From DATJLY01 sp035518375 (GTDB taxonomy: Bacteria > Pseudomonadota > Alphaproteobacteria > ATCC43930 > CGMCC-115725), in contig DATIXQ010000129.1 of the NCBI GenBank assembly GCA_035518375.1, positions 1-64,000 on the forward strand: a stretch of 64,000 nt of DNA, read 5' to 3'. The notes under the pieces are model-generated. The model was not told the DNA's origin. It saw only the letters and a program-made list of their open reading frames with translations, and made no database searches. Within the stretch, counting starts at the first letter, position 1. The number at the start of each line of letters is the position of its first letter. The position numbers and the translations under genes are program-made. Positions 1 through 8,529 of the stretch are shown in pieces.

Positions 1-205
1 GACGCGGCTTTGGGAGATGAGTGATATCGCCGCTCTTATCGACGGTCGCGCCGCGAAGCCAAACCGTCCAGCGACCTACCGGAAGCGTGGCGGCGAGACG
101 GCAGAAATTTCAAATTGAGACAGTGCCGCCCGTTCCTCCACATGGCACCGCGTGCCCCTTCCGCGCTATTCTTGGGCTGACCGATCACGCCGGGAGGTAA
201 AAAAG

Positions 206-1213
206 ATGAAAGGCTGGGGTGCGGCACGGCTCGCTTCGGTATTGGTGGTCGCTGCGGCGCTCTCGCCGGCCGCTGACGCCGAGTCGATCAAGGTTGGCAT
301 CGGCCCGGTGACTGCGGCGGGCGCGGTCTTCCTTGCCCAAGACAAGGGCTATTTCGCCGCCGAAGGGCTCGAGGCCGAAGCCGTGAGCCTCGATGCCGCG
401 CAGTCGGTGGCGCAGGGCGTCGTCGCCGGCGCGCTCGATTTCGGCGCGACCGCAGCGACAGCAGCCGCCTACAACCTGGCCTACAAAGGCGGCCTCAAGA
501 TCATCGGCGGCCAGGGACGTGAGGTTCCGGGTTTCCGGGGTTCCGCAATGCTCGCCTCCGACAAGGCGTGGGATGCGGGCCTGAAATCGCTCAAGGATCT
601 CGGCAACCGCACCATCGGCATCGTCCAGATTGGCGGCCCGGTCCACTACGAGACCGTGCTCATGGCCGAGAAACACGGCGTCGACGTGAAGACGATGCGG
701 CTCGTGCCGCTGCAAGGGCTCTCGAACCTCGCGTCGGCAATCGCCGGCGGCCAGGTGGACGGCGGGGTCGAAGTCAACACCATCGCGCTGAAGCTCAGCG
801 ATGCCGGCAAGGCACATATTCTCGCCTGGGTCGGCGACGAGACGCCGTGGCAGAACACGCTCCTGCTCGCCGCGACCACGACCGCGAACGACAAGCGGGC
901 GCTGGTCGAGCGTTTCCTTCGCGCCTACAAGAAAGGCGCGCGCGACTACTACGATGCCTTCACCGGCCCCGACGGCAAGCGCAAGGACGGGCCCACGGCC
1001 GCAGCGACGCTGGCGCTCATCGCGAAACATCTCGGCCAACCCGCGGAGCAGCTGAAAGACGGAATCTCCTACGACGATCCGGACGCGCGGCTCGACGTGC
1101 AGGACGTGCTGCGTCAGATCGCCTGGTTCAAGGCGCAGAACATGCTTCCCGCCGACGCCGACGGCAAGGCGATGATCGACATGCGGTACGTAGAGCCGCT
1201 CGTCACGCAATGA
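206..1213 (+). CDS. ABC transporter substrate-binding protein (NMT1/SsuA-like)
   Basis: Periplasmic binding protein of the NMT1/THI5-SsuA family, which delivers sulfonates, nitrate-like anions, pyrimidines or aromatic acids to an ABC importer. The 335-residue product begins with a positively charged stretch and a hydrophobic segment ending in an Ala-rich site near residue 26 (signal peptide). The mature protein opens with IKVGIGPVTAAGAVFLA and DKGYFAAEGLEAE, the typical lobe-1 signature of this family. The ATG at 206 is preferred over an in-frame ATG at 152 because GGGAGG lies just upstream and the signal peptide then starts at residue 1. No permease or ATPase follows; partners would have to lie left of the window. 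A GTG-started Rieske gene begins 13 bp downstream, so the two are probably co-transcribed. The ligand is not predictable. Confidence 0.85.
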   Translation: MKGWGAARLASVLVVAAALSPAADAESIKVGIGPVTAAGAVFLAQDKGYFAAEGLEAEAVSLDAAQSVAQGVVAGALDFGATAATAAAYNLAYKGGLKIIGGQGREVPGFRGSAMLASDKAWDAGLKSLKDLGNRTIGIVQIGGPVHYETVLMAEKHGVDVKTMRLVPLQGLSNLASAIAGGQVDGGVEVNTIALKLSDAGKAHILAWVGDETPWQNTLLLAATTTANDKRALVERFLRAYKKGARDYYDAFTGPDGKRKDGPTAAATLALIAKHLGQPAEQLKDGISYDDPDARLDVQDVLRQIAWFKAQNMLPADADGKAMIDMRYVEPLVTQ

Positions 1214-1226
1214 TGGGGAGGGCGCA

Positions 1227-2504
1227 GTGCTGACCGAGGCCGAGAACGAACTCCTCACGCGCGTCGGCCCCGGCACGAAGATGGGCGAGATGCTGCGCGA
1301 GTTCTGGACCCCTGCGCTGCGTTCGGCCGCGCTCGAGGCCGACGGTGCGCCACGGCGCGTGCGGCTTCTCGGCCAGAACTTCGTCGCCTTCCGCGCGACC
1401 GACGGGCGCGTTGGGTTCTTCGACGAAGCCTGTCCGCATCGCTGCGCCTCGCTCACGCTCGCGCGCAACGAGGAGAACGGGCTGCGCTGCATTTTCCATG
1501 GTTGGAAGATCGACGTCTCGGGCAAGGTCGTCGATTGCCCGTCCGAGCCGCCCGAGCGGCGCGCCGAATTCGCCGCGCGCGTGCCCGTCCATCATTATCC
1601 CGTGCGCGAGGCGGGCGGGCTTGTGTGGGTCTATCTCGGCCGGCGCGCGAGTCCGCCGCGCTTCTTCGATTTCGAATTCCACGCGCCGCCGGCGGAGGCG
1701 ATCGTGCGCCGCGCGGTCATCCACGGCAATTGGCTCCAGGGCTTCGAGGGACAGCTCGATTCCGCGCATCTCGGCATGCTGCACCGGAGCTCGATATCGC
1801 CGGGCGTGGCGCGGCGCGGCGACAACGCGCTCGTACGCTATTCGGTCGCAAACACGAGCCCGCGCTTCGAATTCCTGGAGACGCCCTGCGGCTTCCGCGA
1901 GGCGGCGCTGCGCGAACTCGAGGACGGGAGCGTTTATGCGCGCATCCGCGAGGTCGTGTTCCCGTACTATTCCTTCATTCCAGGAGAGCATGGCGAGCCG
2001 CGCCTCGTCGTCGTCGTGGTGCCGATCGACGACGAATGGAGCGCGCATTGGTACTACTACATGAATCCGTTCGGCCCGGTGCCTGATGCCTATAAGCAGC
2101 AGATGCTGTGGGGTACCGGCTCCGATTCCGATGATTACGCCGCCGACCGCGGCGATGCCGACAATATCTGGCACCAGGACCGCCGCGCCATGAAGGACGG
2201 GCACTGGAGCGGCCTCATGAAGAATTTCACCTACGAGGACTTTATCATCGAGGAGTCGATGGGGCCCGTTGCCGATCGCACGCGCGAATATCTCGGCACG
2301 AGCGATGCCGTGATCGTGCGCGCGCGGCGCATGTTGTTCGAAGCGCTGGACCAGCACGAGTCCGGAAAGCTGCCGTTCGGGCTCGACGGGGCCGCGCACT
2401 ACAACCGCATCCGCGCGCTCGCCATCCGCTTCCCGCACGGCGCCAATTGGCGCGACATCGATCCGTTCGATCCGCCGCATTTCTTCGAGGGGCGCGCCTC
2501 ATGA
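1227..2504 (+). CDS. Rieske [2Fe-2S] aromatic ring-hydroxylating oxygenase, alpha subunit (paralogue A)
   Basis: Oxygenase component of a phthalate-dioxygenase-like Rieske non-heme iron enzyme, expected to hydroxylate or O-demethylate an aromatic acid in the cytoplasm. The 425 residues carry the Rieske ligands C69-x-H71 and C88-x2-H91 and, further on, the mononuclear-iron motif D178-x2-H181-x4-H186. The N-terminus (LLTRVGPGTKMGEMLREFW) matches paralogues at 6759 and 16701. The start is GTG at 1227, preceded by a GGGGAGGG stretch. The stop overlaps the ATG of the next gene by 4 bp (ATGA), which implies translational coupling. No ferredoxin or reductase gene is nearby, so electron donors must be encoded elsewhere. 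The substrate is unknown. Confidence 0.88.
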   Translation: MLTEAENELLTRVGPGTKMGEMLREFWTPALRSAALEADGAPRRVRLLGQNFVAFRATDGRVGFFDEACPHRCASLTLARNEENGLRCIFHGWKIDVSGKVVDCPSEPPERRAEFAARVPVHHYPVREAGGLVWVYLGRRASPPRFFDFEFHAPPAEAIVRRAVIHGNWLQGFEGQLDSAHLGMLHRSSISPGVARRGDNALVRYSVANTSPRFEFLETPCGFREAALRELEDGSVYARIREVVFPYYSFIPGEHGEPRLVVVVVPIDDEWSAHWYYYMNPFGPVPDAYKQQMLWGTGSDSDDYAADRGDADNIWHQDRRAMKDGHWSGLMKNFTYEDFIIEESMGPVADRTREYLGTSDAVIVRARRMLFEALDQHESGKLPFGLDGAAHYNRIRALAIRFPHGANWRDIDPFDPPHFFEGRAS

Positions 2505-3538
2505 TCAAGCCGTGGATTTTCGAGCTTTTCAGCACGCCGGGCGGGCGTAGCGGGCAGCCGGTCGAGCCGCGCGTCGCGGCCGAGCATTTCGCTTGGCACA
2601 TCGACCTGTGGCGACGCGCCGAGGGCTGGGGCTACGAAGGCATCTTCTTCAGCGAGCATCATTTCGGATTGGGCTACAGCCCGTCGCCCAATCTCCTCAT
2701 CGCGACGATGGCCAGGCAGACGAAGACGTTGCGTCTCGGCGTCATGGGCGTCGTGCTGCCGTACTATCAGCCTTGGCGCGTCGTCGAGGAGATCGGCATG
2801 CTCGATCATTTGACGGGCGGGCGGCTTGAGATCGGCACGGCGAGCGGCATTCCGCAGGAGATGGAGCGGGTCGGGCTTACGGTCGAGGAGGCGAACGCGC
2901 GCAATGCCGAAGCGCAGGAGATTCTCGACAAGGCGCTCGCGAACCCGATCATCTCGCATCACGGCAAGTTCTGGAATTTCGACGAACTGCGCATCGAGCC
3001 GCGCCCCTTGCAGCAGCCCTCGCCGCCCAAATGGACGACAGTCGTCTCGATCGAATCCGCGAGGAAGGCCGCGCGGCGCGGCTCGAAACTCTGCACGGGA
3101 TTCCACCCGATCGACCGCATCCGCGAGATCTTCGACGCCTATCGCGACGAGGCCGCGCGCGTCGGCCGCAAGGTCGGGCCCGACGATCTCGCCATCCGCC
3201 GCAACATCTCGCTCGGGACCGACCAAGCGGCGGCCGAGGAAGCCTCGCGCGTCCAGCTCAGGAACTATCGCCAGGCGCTGAAGCACGATCCGCGTTACAC
3301 GGAATCGCCCGTGCCCGACGCCCCCGGCCCGACGCACGGCTTCTCGGTCGGCGACGACGAGTTCATCGCCGGCACCGGCGAACGCGCGGCCGAGGAGATC
3401 ATCGCGCAATGCCGTAAGGTCGGCGCCGGCCATTTCCTCAGCAACGTCGACCGCTCGGCGCCAAAGGAGCAGCGCATGACGACGTTCGAGCTTTACGCGC
3501 GCCGCGTGATCCCGGCGCTGCGTAAAGCGGCGGTCTGA
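2501..3538 (+). CDS. LLM-class flavin-dependent oxidoreductase (luciferase-like)
   Basis: Bacterial luciferase-like monooxygenase (TIM barrel, FMNH2-dependent) of 345 residues. Recognisable parts are the FSEHHFG motif near residue 65, the LRLGVMGVVLPYYQPWRVVEEIGMLD segment of the flavin site (about residues 78-103), and the GRLEIGTASG strand. The reading frame is open from 2447, but the ATG at 2501 overlaps the upstream stop by 4 bp and gives the expected N-terminus (MIKPWIFELFSTPGG). Such enzymes oxidise alkanes, amines, sulfonates or heterocycles and need a separate FMN reductase, which is not seen here. The tight coupling to Rieske paralogue A suggests a shared pathway. Confidence 0.85.
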   Translation: MIKPWIFELFSTPGGRSGQPVEPRVAAEHFAWHIDLWRRAEGWGYEGIFFSEHHFGLGYSPSPNLLIATMARQTKTLRLGVMGVVLPYYQPWRVVEEIGMLDHLTGGRLEIGTASGIPQEMERVGLTVEEANARNAEAQEILDKALANPIISHHGKFWNFDELRIEPRPLQQPSPPKWTTVVSIESARKAARRGSKLCTGFHPIDRIREIFDAYRDEAARVGRKVGPDDLAIRRNISLGTDQAAAEEASRVQLRNYRQALKHDPRYTESPVPDAPGPTHGFSVGDDEFIAGTGERAAEEIIAQCRKVGAGHFLSNVDRSAPKEQRMTTFELYARRVIPALRKAAV

Positions 3539-3541
3539 CTC

Positions 3542-4594
3542 ATGCCGACCGTCAGCGCGGAGCAACTGGCCCGCGTCGGCGCGGCGATCCTGCAAGCAGC
3601 AGGCGCGCGACCCGAGGAGGCGGAGACGGTGGCGCGGCGCTGCGCCGCCGCCAATCTCGCGGGACATGATTCCCACGGCGTCTTGCAGATCCCCGGCTAT
3701 GTCGAGCGCATGAAGCGCGGCGAGATCGTGCCGGGCGCGCCCTTCACCATTCTGCGCGAGTCGGCGACGACGACCGTCGTCGACGGCAACTGGGGCTTCG
3801 GCTATGTCGTGACCGAGCGCGTCATGCGCATGACGATCGAGAAGGCGGCGAAGTCTGACGTCGCCGCCGCCACCGTCTTCCGGCAGAGCCACATCGGGCG
3901 GCTCGCGGTCTATCCGCTGATGGCGGCCGAGGCCGGCATGATCGGGCTTCTGACCGCCGATTCCGGCCGCTCGCCCAAGGCGGTGGCGCCCTTCGGCGGA
4001 CGCGAGGCACGGCTCGGCACCAATCCGATCTGCATCGCCGTACCGTCCGACCTCGAGGCGCCGCTCTATCTCGATATGGCAACGTCCGCCGTCGCGCTTT
4101 CCAAGGTAACGCTCGCAGCCGCGGCGGGACGCGCGATCCCCGAGGGCTGGATCATCGACAAGGACGGCAAGCCGACGACCGATCCAAAGGAATTCAGGAA
4201 AGGCGGCGTGCTGCTGCCGCTTGGCGCGGGCGAGGGCTACAAGGGCAGCGGGCTCGGCGCCATCGTCGAGATCTTGTGCGGGCTCCTCACCGGGTTGGGC
4301 TTCGGCATCGAGCCGACTGGGCGGCACAATGATGGCTGCTTCCTCGCCGTCTTCAATGTCGCGGCGTTCCGGCCCTTGGCCGAGTTCAAGAACGAGGTCG
4401 CGGCGTTCGCGCGCTACCTCAAGGACACGCCGCCCGCGGAAGGCAGCGCCGGCGTCTTCTATCCCGGCGAGATCGAATACGCGCGCGAGAAAGAGCGGCG
4501 CGTGAAGGGCGTCGAGATCGACGACACGACGTGGGGTCACCTGCGCCGCCTCGCCGAATCCTATGGGCTCGCGGCGGAGTTGGGATTGACCTGA
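3542..4594 (+). CDS. Ldh family (YlbC/malate-lactate type) NAD(P)H-dependent dehydrogenase
   Basis: Member of the LDH2/MDH2 oxidoreductase family (malate, ureidoglycolate, sulfolactate or delta-1-piperideine reductases), which reduces or oxidises 2-hydroxy acids with NAD(P)H. The 350-residue product has the family landmarks DSHGVLQIPGYVERM (residues about 40-54), the HIGRLAVYPLMAA segment carrying the catalytic His, the GTNPICIAVP nucleotide-binding strand, and a late GYKGSGLGAIVEI helix. The ATG at 3542 lies 3 bp after the previous stop. The stop overlaps the next ATG by one base. A 2-hydroxy acid or 2-oxo acid intermediate in the pathway is therefore likely, but the exact substrate is not deducible. 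Confidence 0.85.
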   Translation: MPTVSAEQLARVGAAILQAAGARPEEAETVARRCAAANLAGHDSHGVLQIPGYVERMKRGEIVPGAPFTILRESATTTVVDGNWGFGYVVTERVMRMTIEKAAKSDVAAATVFRQSHIGRLAVYPLMAAEAGMIGLLTADSGRSPKAVAPFGGREARLGTNPICIAVPSDLEAPLYLDMATSAVALSKVTLAAAAGRAIPEGWIIDKDGKPTTDPKEFRKGGVLLPLGAGEGYKGSGLGAIVEILCGLLTGLGFGIEPTGRHNDGCFLAVFNVAAFRPLAEFKNEVAAFARYLKDTPPAEGSAGVFYPGEIEYAREKERRVKGVEIDDTTWGHLRRLAESYGLAAELGLT

Positions 4595-5961
4595 TGCCGC
4601 CGCGCCAGATGGTCCTCGTCGGGTTTTTGCAGGCGCAGAACTGCAGCAACCTGCCGGCCTCATGGCGCCACCCGGACTCGCGCACGGATTTCTGCACGCC
4701 CGACTATTACCAGGAGATCGGCCGCGTCTTGGAGCGCGGCAAGTTCCATCTTGCCTTCTTCGACGACCGGCTCGCCATGCCAGACCGCTATGGCGACGAT
4801 CACGCGGCCGCAGTCGAGCACGGCATACGCTGCGTCAAGATGGACCCGATCCCGGTCATGATGGCGATGGCGGCAGCAACGACACGGCTGGGCCTCGGCT
4901 CTACATATTCGACGACGTATTACGAGCCGTTCCATGTGGCGCGGCTCTTTTCCACCATCGACCTGATGACGAACGGTCGCGCGGCGTGGAACGTCGTGAC
5001 CTCCTTGAACGACGGCGAGGCGCTCAACATGGGGCGCGGCGCCGTCATGGAGCACGATCTGCGCTACGACCGCGCCGACGAGTTCATGGAAGTGGTCCTG
5101 GGCCACTGGGATTCGTGGGACGACGATGCGATCGGCGTCGACAAGAAGAGCGGCCGCTTCGCCGATCCCGCGAAGGTCAGGAGGCTCGACCACGCCGGCG
5201 AATATTTCCGTTCGCGCGGCCCCTTCACCGTGCCGCGCACGCCACAAGGCCATCCTGTCATCATCCAGGCGGGTCAGAGCGGCCGCGGCCGGCGCTTTGC
5301 CGGGCGCTGGGGCGAGGTAATCTTCGCCACCGCCGCCAATCTCGCGCATGGCCGCGAGGGATACGCCGCGCTCAAGGGCGAGGCGGAGCGCGCGGGCCGC
5401 GATCCCGACGCCATGTCGATCTGTCTTTCGCTCACCTGCGTTGCTGGCGAGACGAAAGCCGCCGCCGAGGACAAGATGGCGCTGCTCGAAACCTTACCGC
5501 TCGAGATCGACGCGCTCGCGCTCCTCTCCGAAGGGCTCAATTTCGATTTCGCAACGAAGGACATGGACGAGCCGCTGTCGGACCGTGAACTCGCGGGATT
5601 CTCCGGGCTTCTCTCGATCCGCGATGGCGTCGTGAGGACGAGCGGCAAGAAGAACCCGACGGTGCGCGACTTCATCAGCTTCAACTCGCGCGGCCGCGTG
5701 TCGGGCGCGATCGTGGGCGGCCCGCGCGAGATCTCCGACCGGCTCGAGGAATTGTTCGTGGGCCGCGCCTGCGACGGCTTCGTCGTCGGCGCGACGCACG
5801 TGCCGGGTGCCTACGACGATTTCGTGCGCTTCGTCGTGCCGGAATTGCAGCGCCGCGGCCTCTATCACAAGGACTACGAAGGCGCGACCTTGCGCGACAA
5901 TCTGCGGCTCGCGCGGCCGGCGATCGGCGCGTGGAAGGGCGGAGGGGGAAGCCGTGGCTGA
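4594..5961 (+). CDS. NtaA/SnaA/DszA-family FMN-dependent monooxygenase
   Basis: Flavin-dependent monooxygenase of the nitrilotriacetate / pristinamycin / dibenzothiophene-sulfone family, 455 residues. Hallmarks are the LVGFLQAQNCSN opening, the FFDDRLAMPDRYGDDH stretch, TTRLGLGSTYSTTYYEPFHVARLFSTIDLM around residues 88-120, and WNVVTSLNDGEALNMG. The frame is open from 4531, but ATG 4594 (overlapping the preceding TGA by one base) restores the family N-terminus. It is the second FMNH2-type oxygenase in this run, and no partner FMN reductase is visible. Known relatives cleave C-N or C-S bonds or insert oxygen at S, which hints at a heteroatom-containing substrate; this is inference. Confidence 0.85.
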   Translation: MPPRQMVLVGFLQAQNCSNLPASWRHPDSRTDFCTPDYYQEIGRVLERGKFHLAFFDDRLAMPDRYGDDHAAAVEHGIRCVKMDPIPVMMAMAAATTRLGLGSTYSTTYYEPFHVARLFSTIDLMTNGRAAWNVVTSLNDGEALNMGRGAVMEHDLRYDRADEFMEVVLGHWDSWDDDAIGVDKKSGRFADPAKVRRLDHAGEYFRSRGPFTVPRTPQGHPVIIQAGQSGRGRRFAGRWGEVIFATAANLAHGREGYAALKGEAERAGRDPDAMSICLSLTCVAGETKAAAEDKMALLETLPLEIDALALLSEGLNFDFATKDMDEPLSDRELAGFSGLLSIRDGVVRTSGKKNPTVRDFISFNSRGRVSGAIVGGPREISDRLEELFVGRACDGFVVGATHVPGAYDDFVRFVVPELQRRGLYHKDYEGATLRDNLRLARPAIGAWKGGGGSRG

Positions 5962-6694
5962 GACGGGCCGCCGCGTCAGCGACGAGGAAATGGCGTTGCG
6001 GCGCAAGCTCGCCGTCATGTGCCGCATCGTCGGCCTGCAAGGTTCGATCGGTCTCTTCGGCCACATCTCGATCCGCGTGCCCGACACCGACATCGTCCTC
6101 ATCACGCCCGGCGCCGGATCGCGCAAGACGCGGGTCCGCACCGACCAGATCTTCGCCTTCGACCTCGCCGGCAAGATCCATTTCCATCCCGGTGGCGACC
6201 GCCCGATGCAGATCCCGATCGAATGGCGCATCCATACGCAGATTCACCGCGACAGGCCGGAGATCCTGAGCGTCGCGCATCTGCACGCGCGCGCTTCGAC
6301 GCTCCTGGGGATCGCCGGCCGCGAGATCGTGCCGGTGTTCTCGCAAGGCGCCGTCGCGCATGGCGGCATCCCGACCTGGGACGATCCGCGCCTAGTCGTC
6401 GGCGACGAGTCGGCGGCCGCGCTGTCGCGCGCGCTCGGCAAAAGCGTCGCCTGTCAGATGCGCGGCCACGGCTCCGTCGTGGTCGGCGAGACGGCGGAGC
6501 TCTGCCTCCAGGCCTGCACCTTCATCGAAGAGAACGCGCAGTATCAGATCGACGCCGAATCCCTGGGCGGCGCAAAGCCGTTCCCGCGCGAGATCTGGGA
6601 CGCGCTCGGGGCGCAGCGCCGCGCTACGGGCGGCGCGCAGCTCCTGTGGAACTACTGGGAGCAGATCGTCGCGGAGCAAGGCGTTCCACTCTGA
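5954..6694 (+). CDS. class II aldolase/adducin-family protein
   Basis: Zinc-dependent class II aldolase/adducin fold (fuculose-phosphate aldolase, or 3-hydroxyanthranilate/protocatechuate-type decarboxylase relatives), 246 residues from a GTG start. Metal-site motifs are visible: HLHARAST near residues 109-116 and MRGHGSVVVG near 168-177. GTG 5954 follows a GAGGGGGAA ribosome-binding site and overlaps the upstream stop by 8 bp; the open frame extends further back to 5807 inside the previous gene, which is unlikely to be used. An internal ATG at 5990 is an alternative. In aromatic pathways this family splits aldol side chains or decarboxylates hydroxylated rings, so it may act after the oxygenases. 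Confidence 0.8.
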   Translation: MAETGRRVSDEEMALRRKLAVMCRIVGLQGSIGLFGHISIRVPDTDIVLITPGAGSRKTRVRTDQIFAFDLAGKIHFHPGGDRPMQIPIEWRIHTQIHRDRPEILSVAHLHARASTLLGIAGREIVPVFSQGAVAHGGIPTWDDPRLVVGDESAAALSRALGKSVACQMRGHGSVVVGETAELCLQACTFIEENAQYQIDAESLGGAKPFPREIWDALGAQRRATGGAQLLWNYWEQIVAEQGVPL

Positions 6695-6758
6695 TGGGGC
6701 GCGCCTTACCGGCCTTTTGCGCCCGTGATAAGGTGGCGGCGCGGCAAAGGAGAGCCTC

Positions 6759-7997
6759 ATGCTCACGCGCGAAGAGAACGAGCTGCTGACGCGCACCGGG
6801 CCCGGCACGCCGATGGGCGAATTGATGCGGCGTTATTGGATCCCGGCGCTGTTCTCGAGCACGCTGCCCGAGCCTGATGGCCCGCCGGTGCGCGTGAAGC
6901 TCCTGGGCGAGCGGCTTGTCGCGTTCCGCGACACGATGGGCCATGTCGGGCTGCTCGACGAATTCTGCCCGCACCGCACGGCATCCCTCTTCTTCGGCCG
7001 CAACGAGGAATGCGGCTTGCGCTGTGTCTATCACGGCTGGAAGTTCGACATCGCCGGCAACTGCGTCGATCAGCCGAGCGAGCCCGTGGGCAGCGACTTC
7101 AAGCACAAGGTGAAGCAAACCGCCTACCCGTGCCTCGAACGCGGCGGGCTTGTCTGGACTTACATGGGGCCGCCCGAGCACAAGCCCGAATTCCCCGCGC
7201 TCGAATGGACCGAGGTGCCGGCGAGCCACCGCTATGTCACGCGCCACGTGCAAGAGTGCAACTGGCTCCAGGCTCTCGAAGGCGGCTTCGATTCCGCACA
7301 TCTAGCATTCCTTCACCGCGGCACGGCGGACGTGCTCCACAGCCGCCCGTTCCCGGTGCCGTCGCGCTACGAGGTCGTGCCGGCGGAGTTCGGCCTCGTC
7401 GTCATCAGCGGACGCGAGACGCCGCAGGGTCTCGCCGGCGCCGCCAACGTCATGCTCATGCCATTCCACAAGCTCATCTCGGTGGCGCCTTTGGGCGCGC
7501 ACGCGTGGGTCCCGATCGACGACGAGCACACGATGAACTACAGCGTCGAATACTGGCCGGACCACCCGCTCACCGAGGAGGAACTCGCGGTCTCGAAAAG
7601 CGGCGAATTCATCCATCCCGAGCTCATTCCCGGCACCGACCGCAAGGTACAGAACCGCGACAACGATTACCTGGTCGATCGCGACTTGCAGAAGAGCGGC
7701 CATTACACCGGCATCCGCGGCCTCGGCGTGCAGGATTGCGGCATCCAGGAGAGCATGGGGTCGATCGCCGACCGCACAAAGGAGCATCTTGGCGTCGGCG
7801 ATACGGCCATCGCCAAGATCCGCCGACTTCTCCTTCAGACGGTGCGAGAGTTCGGCGCCGGCGCGCCGCCGCCCGGCATGAACGCCGCGTGCTATCGCGT
7901 GCGCTCGGGCTTTTACACGCTGCCGCCGGGCGCGCGCCTCATCGACGCACTCGACAAGGTGGTGCGGGTGCCGGGCGCGCCGGAATTCGTGAAATAG
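6759..7997 (+). CDS. Rieske [2Fe-2S] aromatic ring-hydroxylating oxygenase, alpha subunit (paralogue B)
   Basis: Second phthalate-dioxygenase-like oxygenase, 412 residues. Rieske ligands are C70-x-H72 and C89-x2-H92; the catalytic iron motif is D178-x2-H181-x4-H186 (DSAHLAFLH). The motif positions are one residue or less from those in paralogue A, and the N-terminus (MLTREENELLTRTGPGTPMGELMRRYW) is shared with the copies at 1227 and 16701. The ATG is preceded by AAAGGAGA at good spacing. A 64-bp gap separates it from the aldolase gene, so it may have its own signal or remain in the same transcript. No reductase is encoded nearby. Confidence 0.9.
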   Translation: MLTREENELLTRTGPGTPMGELMRRYWIPALFSSTLPEPDGPPVRVKLLGERLVAFRDTMGHVGLLDEFCPHRTASLFFGRNEECGLRCVYHGWKFDIAGNCVDQPSEPVGSDFKHKVKQTAYPCLERGGLVWTYMGPPEHKPEFPALEWTEVPASHRYVTRHVQECNWLQALEGGFDSAHLAFLHRGTADVLHSRPFPVPSRYEVVPAEFGLVVISGRETPQGLAGAANVMLMPFHKLISVAPLGAHAWVPIDDEHTMNYSVEYWPDHPLTEEELAVSKSGEFIHPELIPGTDRKVQNRDNDYLVDRDLQKSGHYTGIRGLGVQDCGIQESMGSIADRTKEHLGVGDTAIAKIRRLLLQTVREFGAGAPPPGMNAACYRVRSGFYTLPPGARLIDALDKVVRVPGAPEFVK

Positions 7998-8033
7998 CGC
8001 GAATGCCGCGCCCCACGGCGGCGGGAGCGGCCG

Positions 8034-8525
8034 ATGGCCACGCCGCCTGACACGGCCGACCGCGCGGCGCGCGTCCTTGCCCTCGTGGGCGCGGTGGCGG
8101 TCATCCTCATCTCGGCGACGGTGCTTGCCGACGTGCTGATGCGCTGGCTCTTCAACGCGCCTGTGCTCGCGATCGACGACCTGACCGGGCTCAACATGGC
8201 GGTGGCCGTAGTGCTGTGTTTGCCGGCCGGCATGACCGGCCGGCATTTCGTCACGATCCGGTTTCTCGGCCACGCGCTCGGCCCGCGCGCGACACTATGG
8301 CTCGAACTCTTCGGCGCGGCGCTGACGCTCGCCTTCTTCGCGGCACTCGCCTGGCAGTTTGCCATACTCGCACGCGATGCGGCGCAATCGGGCCTCGGCT
8401 CGATGGTGCTGCAAGTGCCGCAGGCGCCGTGGTGGTGGACCGTGACGGCCGTGCTTGCGCTCGCCGTGCCGTTCCAGCTCGTCGTCGTCTTGCGCGCGTC
8501 GCGCCGCGTGCGCGCCGGGCGCTAG
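8034..8525 (+). CDS. dctQ: TRAP transporter small permease (DctQ family)
   Basis: Small membrane subunit of a tripartite ATP-independent periplasmic transporter. The 163-residue protein has four hydrophobic segments (roughly residues 12-36, 50-66, 88-108 and 130-152) and the family pattern VLADVLMRWLFNAPV near the first helix and GRHFVTIRFL after the second. It lies 36 bp after the Rieske gene, with GGGAG upstream of the ATG, and 4 bp before the large subunit. No DctP binding protein is present beside it; the nearest binding protein, on the opposite strand just downstream, is of the unrelated Bug/TctC type. Confidence 0.85.
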   Translation: MATPPDTADRAARVLALVGAVAVILISATVLADVLMRWLFNAPVLAIDDLTGLNMAVAVVLCLPAGMTGRHFVTIRFLGHALGPRATLWLELFGAALTLAFFAALAWQFAILARDAAQSGLGSMVLQVPQAPWWWTVTAVLALAVPFQLVVVLRASRRVRAGR

Positions 8526-8529
8526 CGCG

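Noticed and set aside
115..143. TTGAGA with CCACAT 17 bp later as a promoter for the first gene
   Set aside because: The -10 box is too poor to call.
185..1525. Long minus-strand open frame (446 codons) across the first two genes
   Set aside because: Arg/Asp/His-rich composition, no ribosome-binding site, and complementary to well-supported genes; a high-GC shadow.
2399..4663. 754-codon minus-strand open frame
   Set aside because: Antisense to the LLM and Ldh genes, no domain motifs, typical GC-driven shadow.
4594..5961. Specific calls such as nitrilotriacetate or dibenzothiophene-sulfone monooxygenase
   Set aside because: Family membership is clear, but substrate-specific residues cannot be judged here.
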